From Bacteroidota bacterium (GTDB lineage: Bacteria; Bacteroidota; Bacteroidia; B-17B0; Aurantibacillaceae): 64,000 nucleotides of DNA. Below are positions 1 through 7,815 of the stretch, piece after piece. Within the stretch, counting starts at the first letter, position 1; each line of letters opens with the position of its first letter. The notes beneath the pieces are model-generated. The model did no database searches and was not told the DNA's origin. It was given only the letters and a program-made list of their open reading frames with translations. The translations under genes and the position numbers were made by a program. The DNA lies in NCBI GenBank assembly GCA_016711805.1, contig JADJSH010000003.1, positions 186,001 through 250,000 on the forward strand, in the 5' to 3' direction.

Positions 1-161
1 CTTGTAATGATTGTCCGTATATGAAATTAAATACTTTAGAAAAAATTTATAACACCTTAAAATACGAACAACCAGAATTACTAATGAGTGATGATATGAT
101 TGAAAAAGCTAGAAAACCTATTAATAAAATGTTGGAATTGTCGGCTAAATTTGGACTTTAA
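1..161 (+). CDS. nadA: quinolinate synthase NadA, C-terminal fragment
   Basis: Only the last 52 codons are in the window, read from base 3 and ending at the TAA at 159-161. The visible protein begins with CNDCPYMKLNTLEKIY, the conserved cysteine-containing segment near the C-terminus of quinolinate synthase. One of its cysteines is a known ligand of the family's 4Fe-4S cluster. NadA condenses iminoaspartate with dihydroxyacetone phosphate to make quinolinate in NAD synthesis. The rest of the gene lies upstream of the window. The motif is distinctive, so I am fairly sure despite the short length. Confidence 0.88.
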   Translation, partial: CNDCPYMKLNTLEKIYNTLKYEQPELLMSDDMIEKARKPINKMLELSAKFGL

Positions 162-277
162 GCGAAAAAAATTAGGTAGTTTATTTGTATTTTAAAATAC
201 ATGTAGTAGTTTTTTTATTTTTATAAAATATGATGAATAAACCATAGTACAATTAAAAATAATATAAATATACTACT

Positions 278-697
278 ATGAAAACTATTATCATTTCAGC
301 ATTTTTTTTATGTTTAGCGTTTACAGTTAAAAGTCAAAGCACTGGTAATTTAAACGAAGATGGTAAACACGTAGTGTATTACCAAAATGGTAATGTAAAA
401 GCTCAGGGTAATTATGTAAATAATAAACGTGAGGGTGAGTGGCTATTTTATTATGAAAATGGTATAATTGCTCTTAAGAAAAACTTTTCAAATGGAGAAC
501 AAGTTGGAGAGTGGTGTTATTATAATCAAAACGGTGGCTTATTATTAAAAGTAGATGATATTTCTAAAATTAATGAAAAAGCCGAAGTAGCACTTTATGA
601 AAATAATAAAGTAAAATCAAAAGGAGTTTTTGTAAATGGTAAAAAAGAAGGAGATTTTATTATTAATAATCAAGTAGAAGTAAAGAAGAGTTTTTAG
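278..697 (+). CDS. exported MORN-variant repeat protein (139 aa)
   Basis: The protein starts with a signal peptide (about residues 1-19, hydrophobic core IIISAFFLCLAF, ending KSQS). It is followed by repeats of the MORN-variant type, recognisable as YYQNGNVKAQGNYVNNKREG-like units: Y-x-NG-x-x-x-x-G-x-[YF]-x-[ND]-x-[KQ]-x-G-x-W. About four units fill the protein. Such repeats form an extended beta hairpin stack and are common in Bacteroidota exported proteins of unknown role. The next gene has the same architecture and is much longer, so this may be a paralogue or part of a two-gene unit. No enzymatic motif is visible. Confidence 0.75.
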   Translation: MKTIIISAFFLCLAFTVKSQSTGNLNEDGKHVVYYQNGNVKAQGNYVNNKREGEWLFYYENGIIALKKNFSNGEQVGEWCYYNQNGGLLLKVDDISKINEKAEVALYENNKVKSKGVFVNGKKEGDFIINNQVEVKKSF

Positions 698-799
698 TTT
701 TTTACGACAAAAATCATACAGTTAATTATTAATAATTCATTGATAATTATATTCATTATACGAATTTAAATTTTAACTTAGAGGTTTAGTTTTAACCTT

Positions 800-2527
800 G
801 TGGATAGGATTGTTTTTCAATTTTCATGTTTCTATAAAAGAATTATTTTAGTATTAATTCTTAATACTACTTTTTTTGTAATATCTGCTCAAACTACAAA
901 TCCAAACGGATATAATACATTTTTTTACGATAATGGATCTAAATCATCTGAAGGAACTATGCGTGATGGCAAAGCAGATGGTTATTGGAAAAATTATTAT
1001 AAAAATGGTAATATAAAAATTGAAGGTAATCGTAAAAATTTTCAGTTAGATAGTGTTTGGAAATTTTATTCCGAAAAAGGAAAGATTACAAAATCAGTTA
1101 ATTATTTAGAAGGTAAAAAAAACGGCTATACATTTAATTATGACACTAATCAACGTGTATCAAGTAAAGAAGCCTTTATAAACGATATTAAACAAGGAAA
1201 TTCATTTACGTATTATCCATCCGGTAAAACAAAATTACTAATGCCTTATTTAAAAGGTAAACCAGATGGTTATGCTTATGAATTTTCTGAAGACTCTGTT
1301 GTAATTTCTATTATGAAATATCAAGGAGGAATTTTAGCAAGTGTTGATCGTTTAAATCGTAAGGATGAAAATGGAAAAAAACAGGGCGTTTGGAAAGATT
1401 TTTATGAAGATGGAAAATTAAAAGAAGAAAAAAAATATAAAGATGATGTAGTTGATGGTTATGTGAAAACATACGATAAAAAGGGAAATTTAAGTAATAC
1501 TGAAAAATTTAATAATGGTAAGCCAGTAAAAAACGCACCAGAATTAGCTAAGCTTGATGTATATAAAGATTATTATGATGATGGCACTATGAAATATGAA
1601 GGTGGTTATATTAATGGCATGCCTGTTGGAACACATTACCATTACCGTCAAAAATATATGTGCGATTCATTACCAATTGCCAGAGATGACACGAGTGATG
1701 TAATGATTAAAAAATATGTTTGCAGAAATAGACCAGTTCCAGATTCAGCAATTATTTATTTAGAAGGCATTAAAACTGATTATGGTGCTGTGGATAGTAT
1801 GCGTAATAGAATTGGTATTTGGACTGAATTTCACAACTCCGGAGAATTTAGAGGAAAAGGTTTATATGCTAACGATAAACGTATTGGCGAATGGATTTTT
1901 TACTACCCTAACAAACAAATTGAACAAAAGGGTAAATATGATAAAAAAGGTCGTGCTCAAGGCGAATGGAATTGGTATTATGAAAATGGAGCTTTAATGC
2001 GCCAGGAATTTTATATTGATAATAAACGAGACGGTATCATGACAGAATATACCGAAGATGGAAAAATTATTACTAAAGGAGAATTTATTGATGATATGCA
2101 GGAAGGTTTGTGGGTTTATGAAACTCCTGAATATAAAGAAATAGGTAGATATGTGAACGACAGACCAGATAGTTTATGGAAACGTTATTACATGCCAAAA
2201 GAAAAGTTGCGTTTTGAAGGTAGATTTTTAAATGGTGATGAAGACGGACAACATACTTGGTATTATGAAAATGGTCGTAAGATGACACAAGGAAAATATA
2301 CTGGTGGAATGAAACAAAATGATTGGAAATTTTATGACGAAGCTGGATTTAATTACCTAACTATTTTTTACGAAAATGATATCGAAGTTAAATTTCAAGG
2401 AGTAAAGGTAACCCCAACTTATGAAGAGAGTTTAAGAGACTATTCGTCTATTTACAATAAAAAACCAGATAAAACCATTTTACTGGATAAGGATAAAATT
2501 AAAGATGATAAAAAAGACGAAGAATAA
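800..2527 (+). CDS. large exported MORN-variant repeat protein (575 aa)
   Basis: GTG start. The N-terminal signal peptide has the hydrophobic stretch IILVLILNTTFFVISA, about residues 15-30. The rest is about 15-20 MORN-variant units of the type YYKNGNIKIEGN / GKKNGYTFNY / GEWIFYYPNKQIEQKGKYD. The repeats are degenerate, not recent duplications. The C-terminal tail is lysine- and aspartate-rich. The gene follows the shorter MORN-variant gene by about 100 bases and overlaps the start of the PAS kinase gene by 23 bases, so all three may be cotranscribed. The function is unknown; an envelope or surface scaffold is a guess from family features. Confidence 0.78.
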   Translation: MDRIVFQFSCFYKRIILVLILNTTFFVISAQTTNPNGYNTFFYDNGSKSSEGTMRDGKADGYWKNYYKNGNIKIEGNRKNFQLDSVWKFYSEKGKITKSVNYLEGKKNGYTFNYDTNQRVSSKEAFINDIKQGNSFTYYPSGKTKLLMPYLKGKPDGYAYEFSEDSVVISIMKYQGGILASVDRLNRKDENGKKQGVWKDFYEDGKLKEEKKYKDDVVDGYVKTYDKKGNLSNTEKFNNGKPVKNAPELAKLDVYKDYYDDGTMKYEGGYINGMPVGTHYHYRQKYMCDSLPIARDDTSDVMIKKYVCRNRPVPDSAIIYLEGIKTDYGAVDSMRNRIGIWTEFHNSGEFRGKGLYANDKRIGEWIFYYPNKQIEQKGKYDKKGRAQGEWNWYYENGALMRQEFYIDNKRDGIMTEYTEDGKIITKGEFIDDMQEGLWVYETPEYKEIGRYVNDRPDSLWKRYYMPKEKLRFEGRFLNGDEDGQHTWYYENGRKMTQGKYTGGMKQNDWKFYDEAGFNYLTIFYENDIEVKFQGVKVTPTYEESLRDYSSIYNKKPDKTILLDKDKIKDDKKDEE

Positions 2528-4835
2528 AAACACTTCCTCTCAATCGCTTGCAACTAATAAACTTAGTACTGCAAGTGATAACACTTTAATATCCGTATTA
2601 GAAAACTTACCCATTGGAGTTGTTGTTTTTAATTCTAATAAAATCCTTTTTCTAAATAAAATTGCTTTAAAGGTTTTTAAAACTACAAAAGAGTTAAAAA
2701 AAACAATTTACAATCATTCTATTTTCGATTTCTTATTACCAGAATACCACAAACGCATCAAGGAAAACAATATTAAGATATTAAATGGCGAACATTTTGA
2801 ACCTTTTGAATTAAAAATTAGAAATGCTAAAAATGAAATCATTGACTTAGAAGTAAAATCTAATGCTATTATTTTTAATGGACAAAAAGCCATTCAAACC
2901 ATCTTTACAGACATTTCGGAGCAAGTAAAATTTAGAGATGAGTTATTTGAAGCTAAACAAAATTTAGAACAGATTACCCAAAACGCTAATGATTTAATAT
3001 ATTTTTACACCTATCACCCTAAACCAAAATATATTTACATAAGTCCATCAATAAAAAAAATATTAGGATATACTCCACAAGATTTTTACAGAGATGGAAA
3101 CTTAGGAAGTAAAATAGTTGTAGATAAGAAAGGCTATAAAAACTTTGAGGCTATTATTGGTAAGAAACAAAAAAACAATACTTTAAAACATACTAGCACT
3201 TCATTTGAATACAAAACAAAATCAGGCAAATTAGTTTGGTTAGAAGATAATTATTCACCCATTTACGACGAATCTGGAAAAATAAAATTTGTTTTAGGTA
3301 TAAGCAGGGATATTACCAAGGAAAAAACAGCGCAGATAGAGTTAGAGCAACGATGGAATAACTATAAAAATTTATTAGATACATCACCAATAGGCATTTT
3401 TATTCACGAAGGCTATTGTATTTATGGTAATAAAACAGCCGCTCAAATTTTAGAAGTAAAAGACCCTAAAAAACTAATAGGAAAAAATTTAGTTGAGTTT
3501 ATTGTTCCTGAGCAAAGGCAACGGGGTATTGAAAGAATACAACGAGCAGTAAAAGGAGAAGAACTTTCTGATTTATCGTATAAAGCTATAACAATTAAAG
3601 GTAATTTTATTGATGTTGAATTAAAAACAGTTCCTTTTGTTTATAATGGAAGAAAAGTTGTTCAAACTACTATTACAAATATCTCAGCAGAAAAAAAATT
3701 ACAAAGAGAAAAATTAAGTGCTGAAGTTGCTGAAGAATCAAATAAAAAGCTAAAAGAAGAAATTAATTATCGTCAAAAAATTCAGCATGAATTGGTTACC
3801 CAAACCACAAAGTATGAGGCTATTTTTAATAACACATCTCACTTAATTTGGACCGTTGATAGAAATTTGAAAATAACATCGTTTAATAAAAATTATGGAG
3901 ATTATATTAAATTATTGTTTGATCACAATTTAAGCACAGGCGAACATATTACGGATATACATACTAAAACTAAAAATTCAATCAATATTGGATTTTGGGT
4001 TAATAAATACAAAGATATTTTTAAGAATAAGAAAGATAATAAAGTTGATTTTTTTGAAATAAAAGACACCAGCCATAAAGACAAAACCTATTACAGAGAA
4101 ATATTTTTACATCCTATTAGAAACAGTAAAGGGGAGATTGCAGAAATTGCGATTATTGGACAAAACACTACAGAAAGAAGATTAGCGGAACAAAAAATCA
4201 TTGAACAATCAGCTAAGCTTCAAGCTATTTTTGAAAGTGGAACTCAATTAATTTGGACTGTTGACAAAAACTATTTCTTTACATCGTTCAATCAAAACTT
4301 TTCGGATGCCATGTTTAATGTTTATGGAGTAAAACCAACGTTAGATAGAAAAGTATATAAACCACAAACGACAAAGGTTGGAAAAGCCTATCATCAGTGG
4401 TTGATTACCAAATATGATGAAGTATTTGAAAAAGCTACTAGTATAGAGTTTACCACCGAACAGTTAGACTCTAATGGAAAAAAATTATATAGACAAATTT
4501 TTATTCATCCAATTTTAAAAAATGGAGAAGTAGAAGAAATTTCTTGTATTTCAAATGACGTTACTGAACTAAGGTATTTACAAGATCAATCTATTAACCA
4601 AGCCGCAAAATTAAACTCCATTTTTGAAAGTTCATCTCATTTAATTTGGACAGTTGATAAAGAGTTTAAAGCGACTTCTTTTAATAAAAACTTCAGCAAT
4701 GTATTTAAACTTTACAATAAAGTAGAGCCAATTTTAAATTCACAACTTCACACACAATTACACAAAGAAAGCAAGCCGAGTACAAATCTTATTGGTATAA
4801 TTTATATAAAAAAGTGTTTTTTGGTAATTCTTTAA
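2505..4835 (+). CDS. multi-PAS sensor histidine kinase, N-terminal part (frameshifted)
   Basis: This reading frame holds five complete PAS domains (about residues 25-140, 155-270, 285-395, 435-555, 565-690) and the beginning of a sixth (from about 700). PAS domains 4-6 are close relatives; each opens with a segment like IFESxxxLIWTVDK and ends with a conserved HPI...ISCISNDVTE-type strand. No signal peptide or membrane segment is visible, so it is probably a cytoplasmic sensor. The frame breaks inside PAS6: after LNSQLHTQLHKE the next frame continues the domain as KQAEYKSYWYNLYKKVF. The last 20 or so residues of this frame are therefore out-of-frame noise. The start overlaps the MORN gene by 23 bases. 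The intact ancestor was one protein with the next entry. Confidence 0.8.
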   Translation: MIKKTKNKNTSSQSLATNKLSTASDNTLISVLENLPIGVVVFNSNKILFLNKIALKVFKTTKELKKTIYNHSIFDFLLPEYHKRIKENNIKILNGEHFEPFELKIRNAKNEIIDLEVKSNAIIFNGQKAIQTIFTDISEQVKFRDELFEAKQNLEQITQNANDLIYFYTYHPKPKYIYISPSIKKILGYTPQDFYRDGNLGSKIVVDKKGYKNFEAIIGKKQKNNTLKHTSTSFEYKTKSGKLVWLEDNYSPIYDESGKIKFVLGISRDITKEKTAQIELEQRWNNYKNLLDTSPIGIFIHEGYCIYGNKTAAQILEVKDPKKLIGKNLVEFIVPEQRQRGIERIQRAVKGEELSDLSYKAITIKGNFIDVELKTVPFVYNGRKVVQTTITNISAEKKLQREKLSAEVAEESNKKLKEEINYRQKIQHELVTQTTKYEAIFNNTSHLIWTVDRNLKITSFNKNYGDYIKLLFDHNLSTGEHITDIHTKTKNSINIGFWVNKYKDIFKNKKDNKVDFFEIKDTSHKDKTYYREIFLHPIRNSKGEIAEIAIIGQNTTERRLAEQKIIEQSAKLQAIFESGTQLIWTVDKNYFFTSFNQNFSDAMFNVYGVKPTLDRKVYKPQTTKVGKAYHQWLITKYDEVFEKATSIEFTTEQLDSNGKKLYRQIFIHPILKNGEVEEISCISNDVTELRYLQDQSINQAAKLNSIFESSSHLIWTVDKEFKATSFNKNFSNVFKLYNKVEPILNSQLHTQLHKESKPSTNLIGIIYIKKCFLVIL
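4767..4771 (+). other. frameshift site: probable loss of one A inside the PAS6 coding region
   Basis: The run reads GAAAG. Restoring one A (GAAAAG) gives the continuous reading HKEKQAEYKSYWYNLYKK across the break. This aligns with the W-x-x-x-KY segment of the sister PAS domains in the same protein, for example TTEYHSVWDEKYDLAF. The exact base is an inference; any insertion of one base within about 4760-4775 would restore the frame. Confidence 0.7.
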
Positions 4836-6367
4836 AACTCGAAAAACAACAAATTAGCCCAGATGGAAATATAATTTATAACGAAATATTTTTAAATCCA
4901 ATAAGAAACGCTAATAATGAAATTGTTGAAGTAGCTTGTTTGGCGCATGATATTACTGAGAATAAACGGTTCGAAAAACAAATTATAGAACAATCAGCTA
5001 AACTTAAAGCTATTTTTGAAAGTGGCGATCATTTAATTTGGACAGTCAATAAAAAGCTAGAATTAACTTCATACAATAAAAATTATTTAAACCTTGTAAA
5101 AAACCATGTTTCTAAACAAAAATTAAATGAAAACAAATTAATTTCTGTTTTAGATACTATTCAAAGTAAAGTTAAAAAGGCTTTTTGGATTGATAAGTAT
5201 AAACTGGTTTTGCAAGGCAAACCTCATGTGTTTGTTCATAAAAGTACAATTGAAAATGCGGATGTTTACCGTGAGGTTTATTTATATCCTATCTTCTTAA
5301 ATAATGAAGTAGTTGAAGTTTCGGTTATTGCTCAAAACATTACCGAACGTATTGAAAATGAAAATAAAATCCTTGAGCAATCCGCAAAATTAAAAGCTAT
5401 TTTTGAGAGTGGAGATCAGCTCATGTGGACTATTAGCAAGGATTTGAAGCTATCGTCTTTTAATCAAAATTATGCTAATTCTGTTTTTGATTTATATGGC
5501 TATTACCCAGAAATTGGTAAGAGCATGCGAAGTAATAAAACAACGGAATATCACTCTGTTTGGGATGAGAAATATGACTTAGCATTTCAAGGAAAACAGG
5601 TAGAATTTATTTCAGAAAGAACACAGAGGTCTGGCAAAAAAATCATTCGTCAAATATTATTATATCCAATAAAAGACACGAATAATAATGTGATTGAAAT
5701 ATCGGGAATCGGCTTTGATATTACCGAAAACAAAATAAACGAAGAAAAAATTACCCAATCACTAAGGGAAAAAGACGTGCTTTTAAAAGAGGTTCACCAT
5801 CGCGTAAAAAACAACATGCAGGTTATCTCTAGTATACTTAATTTACAATCATCTTATGTTAGGGATACTTACGCTTTAAACCTCTTAAAAGAGTGTCAAA
5901 ACCGTATTAAATCAATGGCTTTTATACACGAAAGTTTGTATCAAACCAAGAACTTTGAGTCGGTTAATTTCTCGGAATATGTTACTACTTTATCTAAAAA
6001 CCTGGTTCATACCTACTCCATTAATACTAAAAAAATAAAATTAATTTTAACCCTCGATAAATTGATGCTAAGCCTTGATGCATCAATACCTTGCGGCTTA
6101 ATTATCAACGAAATTATATCAAATTCATTAAAATATGCATTTCCTGATAATAGAGATGGAATAATCTTTGTAACTTTGAGGGTCGATAAAAATAAAGTGA
6201 AAATTGAAGTGGGAGATAACGGTATTGGAATTCCAGAAAATGTCGACATAAAAAACACGCAAACGTTAGGTCTACAGCTTGTAGATACGCTTGTAGAGCA
6301 GCTTAGCGGGACTCTTAAATTAAATAGAAGTAAAGGAACAATTTTTAGTATAGAATTTAATAAATAG
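4814..6367 (+). CDS. multi-PAS sensor histidine kinase, C-terminal part (HisKA_2 + HATPase)
   Basis: This is the continuation of the preceding frame after the one-base shift. It holds the end of PAS6, two more PAS domains (about residues 60-180 and 185-305), then a HisKA_2 dimerisation/phosphoacceptor segment with LLKEVHHRVKNNMQVISSI, the histidine lying in VHHRVKNN. It ends in a HATPase_c domain with the N box IINEIISNSLKYAF and G1 box DNGIGIP. The reconstructed protein is about 1,280 residues with eight PAS domains. HisKA_2 kinases of this form usually pair with a response regulator, here the gene 3 bases downstream. As assembled, this part has no start of its own that would make a full kinase, although translation from an internal start would still give a PAS-kinase core. 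Confidence 0.82.
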   Translation: MFFGNSLKLEKQQISPDGNIIYNEIFLNPIRNANNEIVEVACLAHDITENKRFEKQIIEQSAKLKAIFESGDHLIWTVNKKLELTSYNKNYLNLVKNHVSKQKLNENKLISVLDTIQSKVKKAFWIDKYKLVLQGKPHVFVHKSTIENADVYREVYLYPIFLNNEVVEVSVIAQNITERIENENKILEQSAKLKAIFESGDQLMWTISKDLKLSSFNQNYANSVFDLYGYYPEIGKSMRSNKTTEYHSVWDEKYDLAFQGKQVEFISERTQRSGKKIIRQILLYPIKDTNNNVIEISGIGFDITENKINEEKITQSLREKDVLLKEVHHRVKNNMQVISSILNLQSSYVRDTYALNLLKECQNRIKSMAFIHESLYQTKNFESVNFSEYVTTLSKNLVHTYSINTKKIKLILTLDKLMLSLDASIPCGLIINEIISNSLKYAFPDNRDGIIFVTLRVDKNKVKIEVGDNGIGIPENVDIKNTQTLGLQLVDTLVEQLSGTLKLNRSKGTIFSIEFNK

Positions 6368-6370
6368 AAA

Positions 6371-7135
6371 ATGGAGAATAATAACATCAACGTTTACATT
6401 GTAGAAGACGAAAGCATCGTTGCTAAAGACATTCAAAACAGTTTAAAAAAACTAGGATATAATGTATTAGGCATCAGCAATAATGGCGCAGACGCCATTA
6501 AAAATATTGTTGATTTGGAGCCAAACATTGTGTTGATGGATATTATGATTAAAGGGCCAATGACGGGTATTGACGTGGCTGAAACCATTAAAAAGGACTA
6601 TAACATCCCTGTTATATTTTTAACTGCTTATGCCGACGAAAGCACTCTGGCTAAAGCAAAAATTACAGAACCTTACGGATATATCTTAAAACCATTCAAA
6701 GAGATTGACTTACACTCAACTATTGAAATGGCTTTATACAAGCACAAGAAAGATACGGAAGTTCAAAAAGAACGTGATTTCTTATACTCTTTAGTGGAGA
6801 ATAAAGACGAAGCAGCAAAAGACATTTTATTCGTAAAATCAAACAGCCGCTTAGTAAAAGTAAACTTAAAAGACATTTTCTATGTAGAGGCTTTAAAGGA
6901 TTATGTGGTTCTAAACACACAATACACGCGCTACACCATCCATTCTACAATGAAAGACATTGAGAAAAAATTAAATAATGGTGATTTTATTCGTGTACAC
7001 CGTTCTTTCATTGCTCGTATTGATAAAATACAAACTATTGAAAATCAAACAGTTGTGTTAGAAGAAAATAAAAAAGTCATTCCAATTGGTGGTTCTTACC
7101 GCGATGAATTATTGGCTAAATTAAATATGATTTAA
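6371..7135 (+). CDS. LytTR-family response regulator
   Basis: The 254-residue protein has an N-terminal receiver domain (about 6-125): acidic pocket E12-D13, phosphoacceptor D57 in VLMDIMI, conserved T/S near LTAYAD and lysine in ILKPF. A C-terminal LytTR DNA-binding domain follows (about 150-254, with FVEALKDYV-like YVEALKDYVVL and RVHRSFI). It starts 3 bases after the kinase gene stop, so the two are an operon and almost certainly cognate partners. Targets are unknown. If the kinase is truly broken, this regulator may be orphaned or driven by the remaining C-terminal kinase fragment. Confidence 0.9.
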   Translation: MENNNINVYIVEDESIVAKDIQNSLKKLGYNVLGISNNGADAIKNIVDLEPNIVLMDIMIKGPMTGIDVAETIKKDYNIPVIFLTAYADESTLAKAKITEPYGYILKPFKEIDLHSTIEMALYKHKKDTEVQKERDFLYSLVENKDEAAKDILFVKSNSRLVKVNLKDIFYVEALKDYVVLNTQYTRYTIHSTMKDIEKKLNNGDFIRVHRSFIARIDKIQTIENQTVVLEENKKVIPIGGSYRDELLAKLNMI

Positions 7136-7177
7136 TTCTTTTTAAAAAAGAAACACTTGCTTCACAAAAAGAACTTT

Positions 7178-7792
7178 ATGAAAAACTTATTCTTTATTCT
7201 CGCACTTGCGATATTACCACTTATTGGACTTAATGCACAAACAGTCGTTAAAATTGGCAATCAAACTTGGACCGCAGAGAATTTAAACGTGTCTACATTC
7301 AGAAATGGAGACCCAATAATGGAAGTGAAGACATATGAGGAATGGAAAAAAGCAAAGAAAGACAAGATACCTGCTTTTTGCTACTATAATAATGATTCTA
7401 CTAATGGCAAAAAGTACGGAAAGCTTTATAATGCTTATGCTATTTTAGATCCAAGGGGATTAGCACCAAAAGGATTTCACTTACCATCTGTTGAAGAATG
7501 GGCTAAACTTGGAGATGAATTAGGTGGTTGGAAACAGGCTGGAGATAAATTAAAGAATTCCACAGAATGGGATGGAAATAATTCAACAGGATTTAATGCG
7601 AAACCTGCAGGGATTCGTTATTTAGATGGACCAAATGGATTTGGAGGGACCTATGCGACTTTAGGAGAAATTGCCTATTTCTGGGCATCAAATACCAGAT
7701 GTTCCTTTTATTTTAAAACTAAAAAATCTTATTTAGGAAAAATGGATGTTTTGGGAGGTTGTTTTTTGTCAGCTAGATGTATAGCTGATTAA
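7178..7792 (+). CDS. exported FISUMP-domain protein
   Basis: I place the start at the ATG at 7178 (MKNLFFILALAILPLIGLNAQ), which gives a clean signal peptide; a TTG seven codons upstream is less likely. The mature part has the features of the Fibrobacter succinogenes major paralogous domain: VKIGNQTWTAENLNVSTFRNGDPI near the N-terminus, GKLYNAYAI, GFHLPSVEEWAKLGDELGG, and a C-terminal W-S-x-N-like stretch (FWASNTRCSFY). The family is exported or surface-associated and of unknown function. At about 204 residues this is a single-domain form. It stands alone between the response regulator and mnmG. Confidence 0.82.
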   Translation: MKNLFFILALAILPLIGLNAQTVVKIGNQTWTAENLNVSTFRNGDPIMEVKTYEEWKKAKKDKIPAFCYYNNDSTNGKKYGKLYNAYAILDPRGLAPKGFHLPSVEEWAKLGDELGGWKQAGDKLKNSTEWDGNNSTGFNAKPAGIRYLDGPNGFGGTYATLGEIAYFWASNTRCSFYFKTKKSYLGKMDVLGGCFLSARCIAD

Positions 7793-7815
7793 ACGTATTA
7801 TTCTTTTATATTTAA

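Noticed and set aside
4808..4814. Programmed -1 frameshifting as the main explanation of the split kinase
   Set aside because: The correct frame, judged by PAS homology, already switches about 40 bases upstream. A simple one-base loss explains the data better, so I list the heptamer only as a secondary observation.
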